64,000 nucleotides of DNA from Neckera pumila (taxonomy: Eukaryota > Streptophyta > Bryopsida > Hypnales > Neckeraceae): the NCBI GenBank assembly GCA_963969595.1, contig OZ018409.1, positions 29,277,282 to 29,341,281 on the forward strand, in the 5' to 3' direction. Numbering within the stretch: position 1 is the first letter of the stretch; the number at the start of each line of letters is the position of its first letter. Shown piece by piece: positions 1-12,775 of this stretch. A model generated the notes under the pieces. That model was not told the origin of the DNA and made no database searches. It saw only the letters and a list, made by a program, of their open reading frames with translations. The translations under genes and the position numbers were made by a program.

Positions 1-1247
1 TGTTTGTTTTATAATAATTTGCAAGGAAAGTTGTCCTGATTCACTTTAAGAATGTAATATCACAATAAATCACGGAAGAATAGTGAAGGTGGTTGTGACA
101 TTTTCTTTAAAAAGAGATCATCTTACTTAACCTAAATTAGAGGCTCACAAAGAATGTGGTCACAAGAGTTTATTCATTTTAATTTTAAAATAGACTTGGA
201 GAGGGCACTTGGTTCTACTACTACAAACCACGTGCAAACAAGTGGTTTCTAATAAACTACAATTTCAACCTAAAATTTTGAGCATTGTTTGGTAATGACT
301 ATAGGTTTCTGTTGCTAAAATTTCCAACTCAAATGAAATATGGAATGATTTCTAGAAGAGGTTGAAAATGAACCTAACATGGCATATTTTTCAACTCAAA
401 TATTTATAGAGAACACGTTTAGATGACCGTTGCATCAATATTCAACTCAAAATGAGCTTTCAATAGAGAGTTATTTTTAGGAATTTTTTGTTCATTTTTT
501 AGACAATTTTATAGGATATAATATAGGGGTGTGAAAGTTATTTTTCAGTTATGGAGTGTATCTATTTACTTCAAAAATTTGTAACTAATTATCATTAGCA
601 AATAAAAATATCAATAATTCAAAACATAAACTTTCAAATTAGAAAAATATATTCATATTTTTTTGTTTTCACATTTTTAAATTTAGGATATAATATAGGG
701 GGTATAAAGTTTTGGTCGCACGTAGTTTGGAATCGATACACTAAGAGCAGCCCCCGTGAAAATAGACTTTCTCTCTCCTTCTTCATGTCTTTTCTCTTTG
801 TTTTTGTGAATTTTAACTCCATAAAGATAAAAAAATTCATTTTACCACATATTTGAATTATCAATCTAATGGTGTACATTTTGCCAAATTCTTGTACATA
901 ACTTGTATTATAGAAGTCAATACAATACATATATACATGAGAGGCCACAAATCTTTGAGGATTAAGTTCTTCTCGGAGGTCAATAGGACTTCCATCTTTC
1001 CTATCTTGTACATCCTTATTCTTTACCTTTGTGGAATAGACTCTTGTTATGCTAACAAAATATCACTAGCTTACAATTGATCACAACACCATTTGGGGGC
1101 ACCATGGGACTAGATTGCACCATTTCAAAATAAATCTCTAAGTCCTTTTCACTAAACAAAAGTAGTCATTTTTTGCTAGGGGAAATTTCCCATTTCTATT
1201 TTAAATGTGGACAAGGTTGCCAAATTTTAATGAAAAAATACATGAAT

Positions 1248-1506
1248 CTATACCTTAAATGAAGTGTTGTGTTTTGTTTTGCTTTGTTTGTTACAGAGAG
1301 ATCTCCAAAATCGTGCATCTCCTAATCATGTTCATAGTACCATTAGAAAGCTCTTTGCAAAGAGGGGCGCATGGACTTTGTTTTATGGTGTTCCAACTTA
1401 AGACATGAAAGATAATGAATTTCAAAGTTTTTTAAATTAGAAAATTAAAAAGAACATTTAATTTTAATATTATTATATTGTGGCAACGACACAAGACACA
1501 TTAGTA
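1248..1506 (+). repeat. GTGCACGGACTTTGTTT-type dispersed repeat, single copy
   Basis: Begins CTATACCTTAAAT, then a GTTTTG-rich stretch, GAGATCTC, AAAGCTCTTTGCAAAGAGGG, GGACTTTGTTTTATGGTGTT and an A/T-rich tail ending GTGGCAACGACACAAGACAC. The same order of landmarks recurs near 18.0-18.7k, 41.5-42.0k and 59.8-60.3k. Confidence 0.6.
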
Positions 1507-3569
1507 TAAGTGAAATTAAAGTGTTTTAGAGTCTACAACATGGATGAATTTAGCAAAATATAGTGCTTCATCAAATTTTAAGTGATTGTTATCCCAACAC
1601 TTTTTCATAAAGCAAAATAAAAGCAGTGCTTGATTAGTATTGACTAGACAATGAGAACCATGGCTCTTCTTATTTACGTTTTGAGAAAGTGCCGACATGA
1701 TGATGATCATTTAAAATTTGGTAACATGTTGTACTTCTACATCCATCCATCTTTTGGATCCAAAAATAGTTTTCAATTGTATCAGTGCACCTTTTCATCA
1801 AATTTTGATGACTGTATCTACATTTTAACTAGAAACAGACAGACTTTTTTGCAAAAAAAACACTTCTTTTGTTTAGTGCAGAAAAATTGAGATTTATTTT
1901 GAAATGGTGCAATCCAACCCCTCGAGAGAGAAGTACCATGGGGCTAGATTGCAACCACTTTTTGCTGAATAAAAGTAGTATTTCTTTTGCCAAAAAATCC
2001 ATTTCTATTTTAAAACGTGGATGAAGTTGCCTAATTTGGATGAAAAAATATTTAAATATAATAAAAAATTACTCTTTAGTCCGAAAGATGGATGAATGTA
2101 GAAATCAACAATGCTTCACTAAATTTCAAGTGATCGCCATTTCGTTGGCACTTCTTGAAAAAGTTTTAAAAAAACAGGTGCAATCTGCCTACCCACCTAC
2201 CATCATGGTGCCCCTAAAAGAAGGGTGGGTGCCATGATAAGGTAAACCAATCCATCACCATTCATTGCCCAATTCGGGCTCCTACTTTTTGCCTCCATTT
2301 TGTTTGTTCAAACATCCAAATCCACAGAAAAACATCCAAATTTAATTAAGATTTTGACACAATCAATGCATTAATGTCAAAATGGAATAACATGCAATGC
2401 TTGATTGGTGAATACCTAAGTACCATTAGATACATGGAAAGGCGGTTATGTAATGTTTATGATTTCATTCTATAGATAGTTTTGTAGCTTCGTGATAGAC
2501 CACTTCAAAAATTCATAGAAATTACAATTTTAATTGGAAAATTATAATTCCACTTGGGTTTGATCTGTGAAACAAGCACACACCACTAGATATATGTGCC
2601 TTTCTTATAATTGGTCCCAAGATATTCAGATTCCAAATCAGGGTGGTAATAGGCTTGTGTACCTTAACCATGCCATTTGATTCAAGTGATGGCTTTGAAT
2701 GAAAGCTTGTAGTAAACTTAATGGTATATTTGCACCTGCTGTTAGGAGTGATGTTTGCAATGTGAATCTGGTCTAGATGTAAGTCTAAATTCGTTCCTAA
2801 GACCTTCAGTAACAACACTCTTGACATTTAAGTGAGAAACTACATTTGGAGGTCCAAGGGTCCCGGATCCAATTGCCATCTCTGAGGCAGCTCTTCTCTT
2901 CTCCTCTTCTCTACCTGCCATCATTGCCAGATTGTTATTGAAGTTTGTGGCGAGCTTGTTTGTTGTTGTTCGAGTGGATGGATGAATAATTAGATGTTCG
3001 GGTACAAATATATCGCATGAACCGTACTTGACTGACTACTTGCCAAACATTGGAAACCACATTGCCAGTAGTGACATGAACATCCCGGAAGAAGAAAGAT
3101 AAGGTACTCTGCTCTAAAAGCGCCCTTGTTCTAATTGCAACCCCTATCTAGGAAGTATTGACATGTTGCTTGAAATATCTTTTACTGTCAATGATGAGTT
3201 GGGTAGGTTTAAATGGTCGCTTTAAGAGCATAAGGTGGATACACCTAAATCCGCCACTGACCTTAAACCGCTATCTATACTCTCTGTACATCTCCAAAAT
3301 TAGCTCTATACCTATGTGGAAGAAATGCTTTTAGAACCAAACTTTGTTCCTTAATAACTTTTGCATATAGTATCCAAATGCTACGTTTTTTGGTGCGTTG
3401 GAACCTCCTTTCACTTGCCAACAAGGCAATATGAAAACCTGACCAGCCTAGTAACAGTAACTAAGCACAGTACCAATTTGTGGCGGTTTTGGATGTACCC
3501 ACCTTACTACCTCTAATACCGTAGTACGCTGCTATCATTTGAACTATTAACCCCTGAAAGAGTCTTTTT

Positions 3570-3790
3570 TAAGAGCTAATTGCATTTAGAGGGGATTTAA
3601 ACTCCTTGAAACAATTTTCAGTAAAATTTTGGAAGAAGAAAAATGGAATTGGCATCTAACTCAAGTCATTTCATATTTTGTTGACCTTCGTGAAATTAGT
3701 TATAAGTTTTTGAAGTTGAAATGCAATAATCGCTAAAAGCGACAAACTCCTGAGATGCACACTGTTGGTACATTGAATAAAGCAAAATGT
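3570..3790 (+). repeat. Dispersed repeat also present near 13685-13910 and inverted near 17800-17965
   Basis: Landmarks: GGAAGAAGAAAAATGGAATT, GAAGTTGAAATGCAA, GTTGGTACATTGAA. Matching sequence starts immediately after the TTAA that borders copy 3 (13681) and, inverted, after that bordering copy 5 (17795). Confidence 0.45.
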
Positions 3791-5096
3791 ACCTGGGTCA
3801 AATCACGCTCAAATGTACCACAAAAGGGGTCAAACCAATCAAATCTGCAATGTAACTTCTTTTTAGCTATTGTTTTTAAATGCTAATCTATTAATTATAG
3901 GTTTTTTAGTCCTTTTTGACTAGTATTTCATGTCATATTGAGCCTAATATTGTTTTAATTATCAAAAAATAAAAAATTCTTTATTATAGTTCCAATTAAA
4001 GTTCAAATGTCAACATGTCAGGTTTTTCAATTGTAAAAAAGGGTTCTAATTTTTGATTAATAATGTGACTGAATCCAAAAAATTATGTACATATATAATC
4101 ATATGATAGAGTGAAAAAAGATTGTTTTTCTACAATTTGAATATTTCTGCATTTTCTATAATATTTATAGATTAAAACTTATAAATGTCTTTTTCAATAT
4201 AAAAAACAATTCAATGATGATTGTGTTAGAACAAAAAATGTATATAATATTGACTTTAAGGTCACTACATAAGCTATTTTTGGAATTGAAAGTCTAAATT
4301 TTGTATTAGATGAAATTAATAATTTGTCAATAATCATTTAATTAATTAAAAATACATACTATTTTTAATTCAAGATTTAATCACTAAAAATTCTTTTAAA
4401 TAGTTGTATGTTTAAAAAGTATAAAAAATTGGATGAAAATATCTTTCTAAAGTGCTATATTGTAAAAGACACTAAATTCAGCCTTAAAACTGGTGATTTA
4501 TGTCTTTCTAAGGATTTTTTCTATGAAATTTTGTCTCCAAACTTTTAAAGGGACACATTGCAATACTATTCATTTATAATTTTTTCTTTAAAATGACAAA
4601 ATCAAAGGAAATTTTAGCTTTAAAAGTTCAAAAAAGGACTCAAGTTTTGTCCTAGCAAAGTAATCCCAATGGTACCTTTGAGTGTGATTTGACCCACCTC
4701 TGTTTGAGCATCCTACATTAACATATAGAGTGTTCTCTAAAATTGACAATTTGATAAAAAAAAAAAGGGTCATAAAATACTATTTGGTAGAATATTTTGG
4801 ATTTGATATACAAATAAAAGTTGTAGACTTTGAATTTTAGATACCATCCATATAGTTAGATTCACTAATGCAATTTCCAATATGTTTGTTTTTTTAATTT
4901 TGAAAGGAAATTCCAAAATTCCTTCTAAATTTGATTACATGCAAATATTATCATTTATGAATAAAATTTGTTGGAACAAATTTGAAATGAGGCTTTCTTG
5001 ACGTGGTGATTCTTTGAAATTTTTGTATTTTTTAAATCTATGACCTCTTCTTTGCAAATTTAGTTCTGAACTAGAAACAAATCAGTTATGACTTAA

Positions 5097-5996
5097 CCCC
5101 TAGAGGCCCAAGGCCCCTTTTTCTGCCAAAAAACATCCAAAACTGCCATTTTTACAGCAAAGTGTAAAAAAAATTGAAAATTGTTTTCTTTGCACATCTA
5201 ACCATAGGATCTCACACCTAACTAGTATGAGAATGTGTGGGAGAAATTTCAAAATTTTTGACCACATAGATTGCAAGATATTTGCATTTAAAGTGAAAAG
5301 AATAAGTTTCTCAGTACATTGTGCGACTAGATTTTATGACTTTGAACATTTTTAACTTAAAATTTTTGCACTACAGAGTTTTGATCTTTAAATCTTTATA
5401 GTAGAGAATTGAGTTGAGAATCTAAATAAATAAATAAAATCCCAAAAAACCTTAGTTTTTATTATTAAGAAAATTGTTAAGTAGAAGTAGGTACGAGATA
5501 GAGGGAAAATCTAAAATACTAATATCATTTATATGGAATTAAAAAGCACTAATCCCAATGGTGAGATTGTTCTAGCAAAAAAACTAAACCTTGTGGAACT
5601 TTTTTTTTTAATTGTTAAAATTGCATTCAAAAATGAACCCTACAAGTTATTTTTTTTAGAAAGATGCTCTAAGTGCCTAAAAAACAAGATTATCCACAAC
5701 TTTCTCATAAAAAGGCCAAATGAAATGAATCAAAGCTTTCCAGATAGACAAAAATATAATCTGTAAAAAAAATAAAAAATAAAAAATAAAAAATAAAAAT
5801 AAAAATTGCTGCCCCCCGTCCCTTGTTTTGAGCTTATTTAGGCATAACTTTTTTCCTGGGCACCAATTGAAAAAAAAATTATATTTTCATAAAGCTTAGC
5901 AGTTTTTTTATCTTCCAAAAAATTACGACAAATTTCAGCCCGTAGGTACCTGCCCAAAATCCCTTTTGTCCCTAGAAGGGACAATGCTTTTAGGGA
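5097..5996. mobile_element. TTAA-flanked 0.9 kb non-autonomous element (piggyBac-like), copy 1
   Basis: 900 bp between TTAA at 5093-5096 and TTAA at 5997-6000. The left end is CCCCTAGAGGCCCAAGG; the right end GGGACAATGCTTTTAGGGA is its imperfect inverted counterpart. Interior landmarks shared with all copies include AGAAGTAGGTACGAGA, CCAATGGTGAGATTGTT and CAAAGCTTTCCAGATAGAC. No coding potential. A related empty site exists near 52159. Confidence 0.75.
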
Positions 5997-6000
5997 TTAA

Positions 6001-6955
6001 TCAACCACTTGACATACTTCCACATTTGTGATTTTAGAAAAATATGTACTCTATTAACAGCAAATCCAACCATTAGATAGGACAACAACTTCATAAAGTA
6101 TCCCCATAAATTAGGATATTTCATTCAAGCAATAATGAGAAAGAAATGTGAATTTCAATCTATACTTCGTTCAAAAAATGGGCGTCAAAGTGCTAAGAGA
6201 TTTATCCTTGAAGGTTTGAGAAACCCAATTTTGGAAGCAAATCATTTGGAGAGATTTGAGGGCATTGGAGGGCTGTTTCAGGACCATTCCCCAATCTGGC
6301 TAGATTTGTAAATAGCCGGTACGGGCTGTCAGAAATCTTTTTAAAAAATAAATAAATAAAAAATTCTCTCCCAAATATCATTGTAGGCCAATTTTTTTTT
6401 TTTTTTTTAATTTTTTTTCCGAAAATGATGTGGCACTCTCTTGACCACATTAGCCAGCAACTTTCCTGCGTAGGAATGCATGATAACTTGTGGGCTCTTA
6501 GGGGCCTCAAATCTCTTCTAATGGGATGATTTCTGTGTATTTGATAGACAAGGTGCATCAATTGAGGTAGAAATTTGTGAAAAAGGTTTATATTCATATT
6601 GATATGGATCCACTAACCCACATATTGCACTTCCAACTTAGATTATTATTGCACTTCCTACAGCACTTCCTACATGTCTAATGGTCACATATTTTTTATG
6701 TCTAGTAGTTATGTATTCTATATGAATGGTGACATATTTGAGCACGATGGAGTTTAGATGTCAAAGAGACTTTTAAATAAAAGATGTTGTGATTGTTATA
6801 TTATCAATCTTATGTTGCATGCTTTGCCATATTCTAGTACATAATTTGTATTTATAATCTAAGAGTCGAATATGATACCATGTAGTTGATCTCCACAAAC
6901 CTTTAAGAATCAATGTAAGTGAAAGAGGATTCATATACAATTTTACATCATATGG
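6001..6955. other. Spacer containing a repeat shared with PP5 intron 9
   Basis: About 6001-6190 (CCACTTGACATACTTCCACA, CCAACCATTAGATAGGA, CAAGCAATAATGAGAAAG) matches 52159-52340. About 6800-6910 is a diverged copy of about 855-965. No gene recognised. Confidence 0.5.
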
Positions 6956-7211
6956 ATATGATCTACTGATCATATTTTACAATAATTGTTTGAAAGTCAT
7001 CATTAAATTATTATTCTAATTTTCATTTTATAATACATCTTCACGATGTTGGAAGTTTGGACTACCCTTGGTCTTTAACGCCTTATAGGACCAGGGTATT
7101 GTCCAAATTTCCAAAATTGTGAAGATGTATTATAAAATATAATTTTTAATAATAATTTATAGATGGTTCTTAAACAATAGTCTTAAAGTATGATTCATAG
7201 ATTATATATAT
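6956..7211. repeat. Fold-back element, about 256 bp near-complete inverted repeat
   Basis: The arms pair from about 6956-7075 with 7092-7211. The central arms (TTTTATAATACATCTTCAC on the left, GTGAAGATGTATTATAAAA on the right) flank a loop of about 16 bases near 7078-7092. Pairing extends outward through imperfect AT-rich arms. No known terminal signature or target duplication was recognised. Confidence 0.65.
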
Positions 7212-9254
7212 GTGATTAAATCTACTACTACATCAAATACTACTACTTCCTCACAAAACAAGATATAAGATTTTCTAGAAATGACTAGATTAACGCGTAC
7301 ATTGCTCCTATTTTCAAGGAATTGCATAGTTATTGTAGTTTCTATTAAAACCCATTAGGTGTGAAAGAATGAAAGTCAACAACAAAGCAACGCTATTGAA
7401 AACAAGCCGCAAAAGTGACAAATTTTTTCTCTTTGGGGAACTACCTAGTGGTATTAATTTTGTTCATTCTTCAAGCAATGTTGATGCAATGATGTCCATT
7501 GATGTCCTATGTATTCAATTTTGACAATGTCTTGTGATTCAATTTTAGGAAAATCTTGACAAGAGATTTGTTACTAGCAATTTTTGTGTAGTTTTGGGAT
7601 GAATTCTTCACCTTTAGTTGATTAAAAGTTGTGATTCCCTTTGTAGGGATTGAATTGCTATATAGTCTTTGGAGCATGAATTTTGCTTCAAGGTGTTCAA
7701 ATCAGCTTCAATTGTTCTCCATCAAGTCATAGAGAATCAATGTTGAATTTAATTTGGGATTAGAACATTTAAAAAACCTGAATTTATTTAGGGATGGAGG
7801 GAATATATTTCAATAAAATTAGAAGCTAAAAATAAAAATTCCTTTTATAATTAATTATAGATTTAATATTTGTGATTTTCAAAAGTTTTTTTTTTCTTTT
7901 AAGTTCAAATTGTTAAGTTCTAATTAGAGTGCTTTTTGAAAAAAATTATTTTGCTCTTTTTTTCGAGTTCTTTTGAATTGAAAAAGTTATTCATTGAGGC
8001 TAGATTTAATAGTATCTGAGTTATAGAATATTTGCAAAGAAATTATGTACAATCTATATGGTAAAAATGTTAAAGAACTAACACAAAGATCTTCAAAAAA
8101 ATCAATGGATGAAAAAAACATTTTTGTATGCTTTGAAATGTGTTTGTATTCATCTATAGTTCAAAATTAATTTGTTTGGTCTATAAAGGTTTAAATTAGT
8201 CACCTTTTGTGATGGTTTTACACTCAAAGGTAGAAATGCATAGTGCAGTGACTAGGTCACTTCATTGTTGTAATTTAAGACTTTGATTGTAGCCACTACA
8301 TCAACTTTTGTAACCTAAATTTCATATATTGAAGAATGTCAATAGATAAAAAAAAAACTTCTAATATAACCATTTTGTAGGTGTCTAGAATAGATCAAAT
8401 ATCAAGAATGGTATTCTTTACCTAAGAACAACTTCATCACTTGAAGAGGTTGTTATTGTCTCTAAAAAAATGGTGTGGGATTTAGAAGGTAATTCACTTG
8501 TTATTATATTAGAGTACACAATTATAGTCACTTCCAATCAATTTTAAATATATCAATGTGCAAACCCGAAAAGTATGCCATCAATTTTTAATGACAACTT
8601 GCTAATGGTAGAAGAAAATGCAATGTTTATAAAACTTCATTCATTAGCCATAAAATGGTTACCATGTCATCTAGAGCTTAATAAATTAGGGGACTCTTCA
8701 AACATTGATGTGTAAATTAATTGCTTTAAATCTTAGGCGCAATAGTGCAAATGATTATAGAGTTTTCTTCTACACTCGATTGGATTTGGATAGGGCTTTT
8801 ATTTTATTTATTTTCCTATAATAAGCAATCTTCATCCAAATTATGGATGACAATTTACCTACTCATCCTAATCAAAGAGTGTAGATTCTTCCCTACAAAA
8901 CCTATACCATCCTAAAATTTTGTAGCAATGCAACAATTTCAACATTGAGAAAGTAGGAATCTAATAAAGTAGGAATCTATTACCATGTACCTTAGCTAGA
9001 GTCCATCTTAGGCAGAAAATAATTAAAAAAATTTTAAGCCAAATGATTTTGGATATTAGTAAGGCACCTTGCCAAAACTCCAAAGAAAATTAAATGTAAA
9101 GAAAGTCAAAATGTTAGAAAATGTTGCAATACACCTACATGCCAACACATATCTACTTAACAATGAATAGAGAGGTTGTTTTTATAGTGAAATCTATTGT
9201 CCATCATGAATCTTCAAAGGATATGAGACATTTTGAAGATGAGAGCTAGCTCGC
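7212..9254. other. Spacer, nothing recognised
   Basis: AT-rich, no long open frame, no recognised repeat family or RNA gene. The segment just before 9255 may belong to the larger fold-back element. Confidence 0.4.
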
Positions 9255-9652
9255 TCATTGTCAAAACACAAGAATTGTGTTCACTATAGAACTTTAGACC
9301 TCATTTTGGCATAATAGAATAATTTTATTTCAAAAAACTTTGAACCACATAGATAGGTAAATTTTAAGGTAAATTTCATCTATAAAAGCCCGTTTAAGAT
9401 TTTGAATCTCCAATCAAATGTTATAGACAAACTTCAAAGAAGATATTTGAAATGTCAAAGAAAATGTCCCTCCCAACTCCTCTTTGAATTTTGTCCCTAA
9501 CTTTTATTTTGAGGCTCAAAATCAAGTGAATTTTCAACGATGGAATTACCTTGATTAATCAACTTTTCTTAGTTCAAATTTATTTAGAAAAGTTACTCTA
9601 CTATGTCAAAATGAGGTCTGAATTTCTACATTGAACACAAATCTTGCTTTTG
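9255..9652. mobile_element. Fold-back (hairpin) element, copy 1
   Basis: The left half (from TAGACCTCATTTTGGCATA) is repeated inverted in the right half (TATGTCAAAATGAGGTCTGA). The centre is near 9465. Homologous to 31143-31540 and 58694-59092. It ends beside a single TTAA that is the empty counterpart of the 31543 insertion. Confidence 0.6.
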
Positions 9653-10341
9653 ACTTAACTAGGTATGAGCGGTTGAGCTTCTACTAATCCTTGTTTACTT
9701 ATCTCACATAAATTTTCTTACTTCATACCACCCCACTTGTATAAAGACATTGTCTATACATCTTCTTCCACTCACAACAAAAGTCACTTTCAAATCTATG
9801 AGAGGTGGTTGCCAAAAATTTAAATGTTTTTTTAATTTAAAGCCAAATTTTTAAGAAATTATTTTAAAGCGCCAAAGTGCATTCTGGACTTTAATTAATT
9901 ATTCGGCAAACAAGTGCTGAAGGTGACCTTCGAGTACATTATTCTCCTCCAAATTTGTACAAATGACAATTTACTTACTCATCCTAATAATAGTTTGCAC
10001 AATCCGTCCCTCCCAAAACTTATACCATCTTGAAATTTTGTAGCAAATGTAAGAATTTTATTCATTGAAAAAGTAAGAATCAATTGTCAAATATTCCCCC
10101 TAATTTGTGTTTTTTGCCTTTTAGCGAAAATATGTTCAAAAACAAAACACCTTGAGGGGGTCCATCTTTTGAAATTGTAAGAATCTAAACTCCAAATCAA
10201 TCTTTTTTATGCACGATTTTTGCCATTTGGCTACAATCAAAAGATGTTGGCTATTGTTTGTAAAGGAAATTTTTTAATTTTTTCAATCAAAATAACCAAA
10301 TTACTACTATATAATTTGAGACCAATAGCCAAATATTTTAC

Positions 10342-10596
10342 CTACACAAAATAATGAAATTAGGTTGCCTTATCAATTAGGTTACCTTACCTGAGAGAAA
10401 TTACCTCATGCATCATTGCTTGTTTCACATGGAGGCACATGCCACTCTCGGAACCAAGCCTTGAATTGTGCACAAATCTATACCATACACATGTCTCTGA
10501 ATTGAATGCATCATTGTACAAAAGCACTGAATATTTCTATTGTGTGGATTATCGAGAAATTAGTGTGGGGCAACCTAATTTCACTATTTTACCTAG
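10342..10596. mobile_element. About 255 bp TIR element, uninterrupted copy
   Basis: The left end CTACACAAAATAATGAAATT is inverted at the right end (AATTTCACTATTTTACCTAG). The interior includes GGCACATGCCACTCT and ATTGAATGCATCATTGTACA, shared with the second copy. No coding function is recognised and the target duplication is not clear. Confidence 0.6.
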
Positions 10597-11111
10597 TTTT
10601 GGTATAGATATTACCAAGTATCACCCAAGTATTGTAGAAATAGCTCCAAAATGATAAAAAAAAAAATAACACTGACTGGTTCAAATGTATTTGAAAAAAA
10701 TCCCAACTCGCGGATCCCAACTCAAGTCCATGATCAATTATCAAGTGTGCCTGTGCGGCCATTTCGTCAGCTAACTGAACGGTCCCCCCAACGAGAAACA
10801 AAAAACAAATATACATTGAATGAAGCTTCTGACGAGCTGCCGCCCGGCAATTGGATCCTTCCATTTTCATCCATCCAATTTACTTCATCCAACTGCATTC
10901 ATCCAATTCACAAGATACGGACAAAGGACCCTATGTTTAGACATTGCTAATCAACAGATAGTAGCTTGCCGCGTGTACAGTAAGACCGTTGCTACACTAG
11001 ACAGGCGCACTTTTCTGAGTTGTTTGAAATATTCCAAAAGTGTTCTGAATGCAAAGCAGATCACTACACAAAATAGTGAAATTAGGTTGCCTTGTCAATT
11101 AGGTTGCCTTA

Positions 11112-12331
11112 GAGTATCTTCTGCACCCCTCCAAGTATCCCCTCTCCTCTAATTTTTGGATGATAAGCAATCAATTTTAGTGTATGTAAGGCTTGACCTT
11201 TACTTAGACACACCAAATAATCCATATTTGATGGAGACCTTTACATTCACCACATGCTATATTTTCTCTTGGGATTAACAATTGTCATAGCTTACTTATT
11301 GCTTTTCCAAGATCTGTGACTTGTGATTGGTTGGAAGTATATTTAGTGAGTTCTAGTGTTGGGGACTCAAAAGGCCATTTTTTCTGTCAAAAACCACTCA
11401 AAACTGCTGTTTTGGTTGCATTCACCCAAAAATACAATTTTTTTTTTTAGAATCTAACCGTAGGATCTTGTATTTCACTTGTCAAAGACCATGTGGTAAA
11501 AATTTCATGAAGTTTGACCGTATAGATTGGAAGATATTAGCATTCAAAGTTGAAAAAGAAAGTTTTCTTAACACTGACCTGCAATTTCAGATGACTTTGA
11601 CCTCCATTTGAGGAGTTTTTTTGCACTACGGACTTTGAAATTAAAATTTTTTGAGTTGAAGATGTAAGGAAGTCTAGAAAAAAAATTTCAAAAAACACAC
11701 ACTTGATTTTCATTCTTTAAAAAATTGTTTAGTAGAAATAAGTCCAAGATTGAAAAAAAAACTCAATCGTTAATAGCTCTTAGATGGGATTGAAATACAA
11801 TAATCCCAATGGTGAAATTGTTTTAGCAAGCAAATACAACATTCTCCAAAAAAAAATTGTAAAAAATTGTAAAAATTGCATTCAGAAATGAATCCTACAA
11901 GTTAATTTTTCAAAAAGATGCTTAGATTGCCCCAAAATAAGATTGTCCATGACTTGCTCATTCTTAGTCCAAATAAAATGAATCAAAGCTTCAACTGTAG
12001 ACAAAAATATAAAGTTTCATAGAAAAAAAAATTAAAATTTATTTTGACTTTTTGCAAAAAAATTTATGCTGCCCACCAAATTCAATTTGAGGCTTTTTGT
12101 GGTATAACTTTTGCTTCTTGGCACCAACTGAAATAAAAATTATATTCCCACGAAGCTGGTTAGTTTTTCTATCTAATGGAAAAGTTTCTAAAAGTTTCAC
12201 TAAAAATTGAGCCCATAGGTACCTGCCCAAAATTTGATTTGTCCCCCGAGGGGACAATGGGACTTTAAAAGTTAAATTAGACAGATCTTGATTGAAGGAA
12301 CAAATTGTTTGGAGGGTTGCAGGAGATGCTC
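11112..12331. mobile_element. TTA-flanked 1.2 kb TIR element (PIF/Harbinger-like), hosting a nested copy
   Basis: Termini are inverted repeats: left GAGTATCTTCTGCACCCCTC, right (reverse complement) GAGCATCTCCTGCAACCCTC. Direct TTA duplications flank it at 11109-11111 and 12332-12334. The sister repeat at 10387-10389 has a single TTA in the same context (AGGTTACCTTACCTGAGA), a clear empty site. The TTA duplication and GAGCATCTCC-type end point to PIF/Harbinger. No transposase is visible; about 0.9 kb of the length is the nested TTAA-type element. Confidence 0.7.
11361..12271. mobile_element. TTAA-type 0.9 kb element, copy 2, nested in the TTA-flanked element
   Basis: Same interior landmarks and orientation as copy 1. 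The right flank is TTAA at 12272-12275. The left end (GGGGACTCAAAAGGCC) has decayed and its TTAA is no longer intact, so this is an older copy. It lies wholly inside the 11112-12331 element. Confidence 0.65.
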
Positions 12332-12775
12332 TTACCTGAGATAAATTACCTCATTAATCAATGTTTGTTCCACATGGGGGCACATGCCACTCTGTAAACC
12401 AAGTCTTAAACTGGTGCACAAATCTATGCCATACACATGGCTCTGAATTGAATGCATCATTGTACAAAAGCAGTGAATAATTTTTTAGTGTGGACTGTCA
12501 AGAAATTAGTGTGGGGCAACCTAATTTCACTATTTTGTGTAGAGTCTTCTTATTTCAATTACTCAAAAACTAGCTTCATACTTCTTTTTTTCAAACTACT
12601 TTTTGCATATTTTAGGACATATGTCATGATCTTATTGGTCCCAACCTTAAAAAAGAATAAAAAACATGTTCTAAGTTGTGATTACAAATAGGAGCACTTA
12701 TAGGTCGGAAATTGATCCCTGGTTGATAATAGGTGGTTCTACCTTAGTCTGCTCTTAAAGTGAGCGACCATTTAA

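Larger units (their letters stand above)
1..5092. other. Gene-free AT-rich spacer with diverged repeats
   Basis: Apart from the repeats listed at 1248 and 3570, I see two related blocks at about 1087-1255 and 1887-2055. They share CCATGGGACTAGATTGCACC-like sequence and include an inverted piece (CACCATTTCAAAATAAATCTC with its complement near 1888), suggesting a nested composite. Open frames such as 2522-2827 and 2742-2924 (-) match no family I know. Confidence 0.5.
11068..12541. mobile_element. Same TIR element, interrupted copy
   Basis: Outer termini CTACACAAAATAGTGAAATT and its exact reverse complement are at 11068-11095 and 12514-12541; 28 bases match perfectly. The two halves (to about 11111 and from about 12332) are homologous to 10342-10596 and are split by the TTA-flanked element. 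Confidence 0.6.

Noticed and set aside
2522..2924. Two overlapping minus-strand frames of 101 and 60 codons
   Set aside because: They resemble no family I can name and overlap in different frames; possibly a decayed gene fragment but not supportable.
5094..5110. Telomere-like AACCCCTA sequence at many places
   Set aside because: Each occurrence is a single unit at the end of a TTAA-type element, not a tandem plant telomere repeat.
7028..7139. Plant miRNA gene
   Set aside because: Pairing continues far beyond a normal precursor and no expression evidence is available, so it is listed as a fold-back element only.
10690..11060. GC-richer block with frames of 93-110 codons on both strands
   Set aside because: Composition differs from the surroundings, but the translations show no domain; likely unrelated repeat or captured DNA of unknown origin.
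11068..11095. CACTA-type (CMC) transposon end
   Set aside because: One end reads CACTACAC but the other gives CTCTACAC, the sister copy does not begin CACTA, and no 3 bp duplication is seen.
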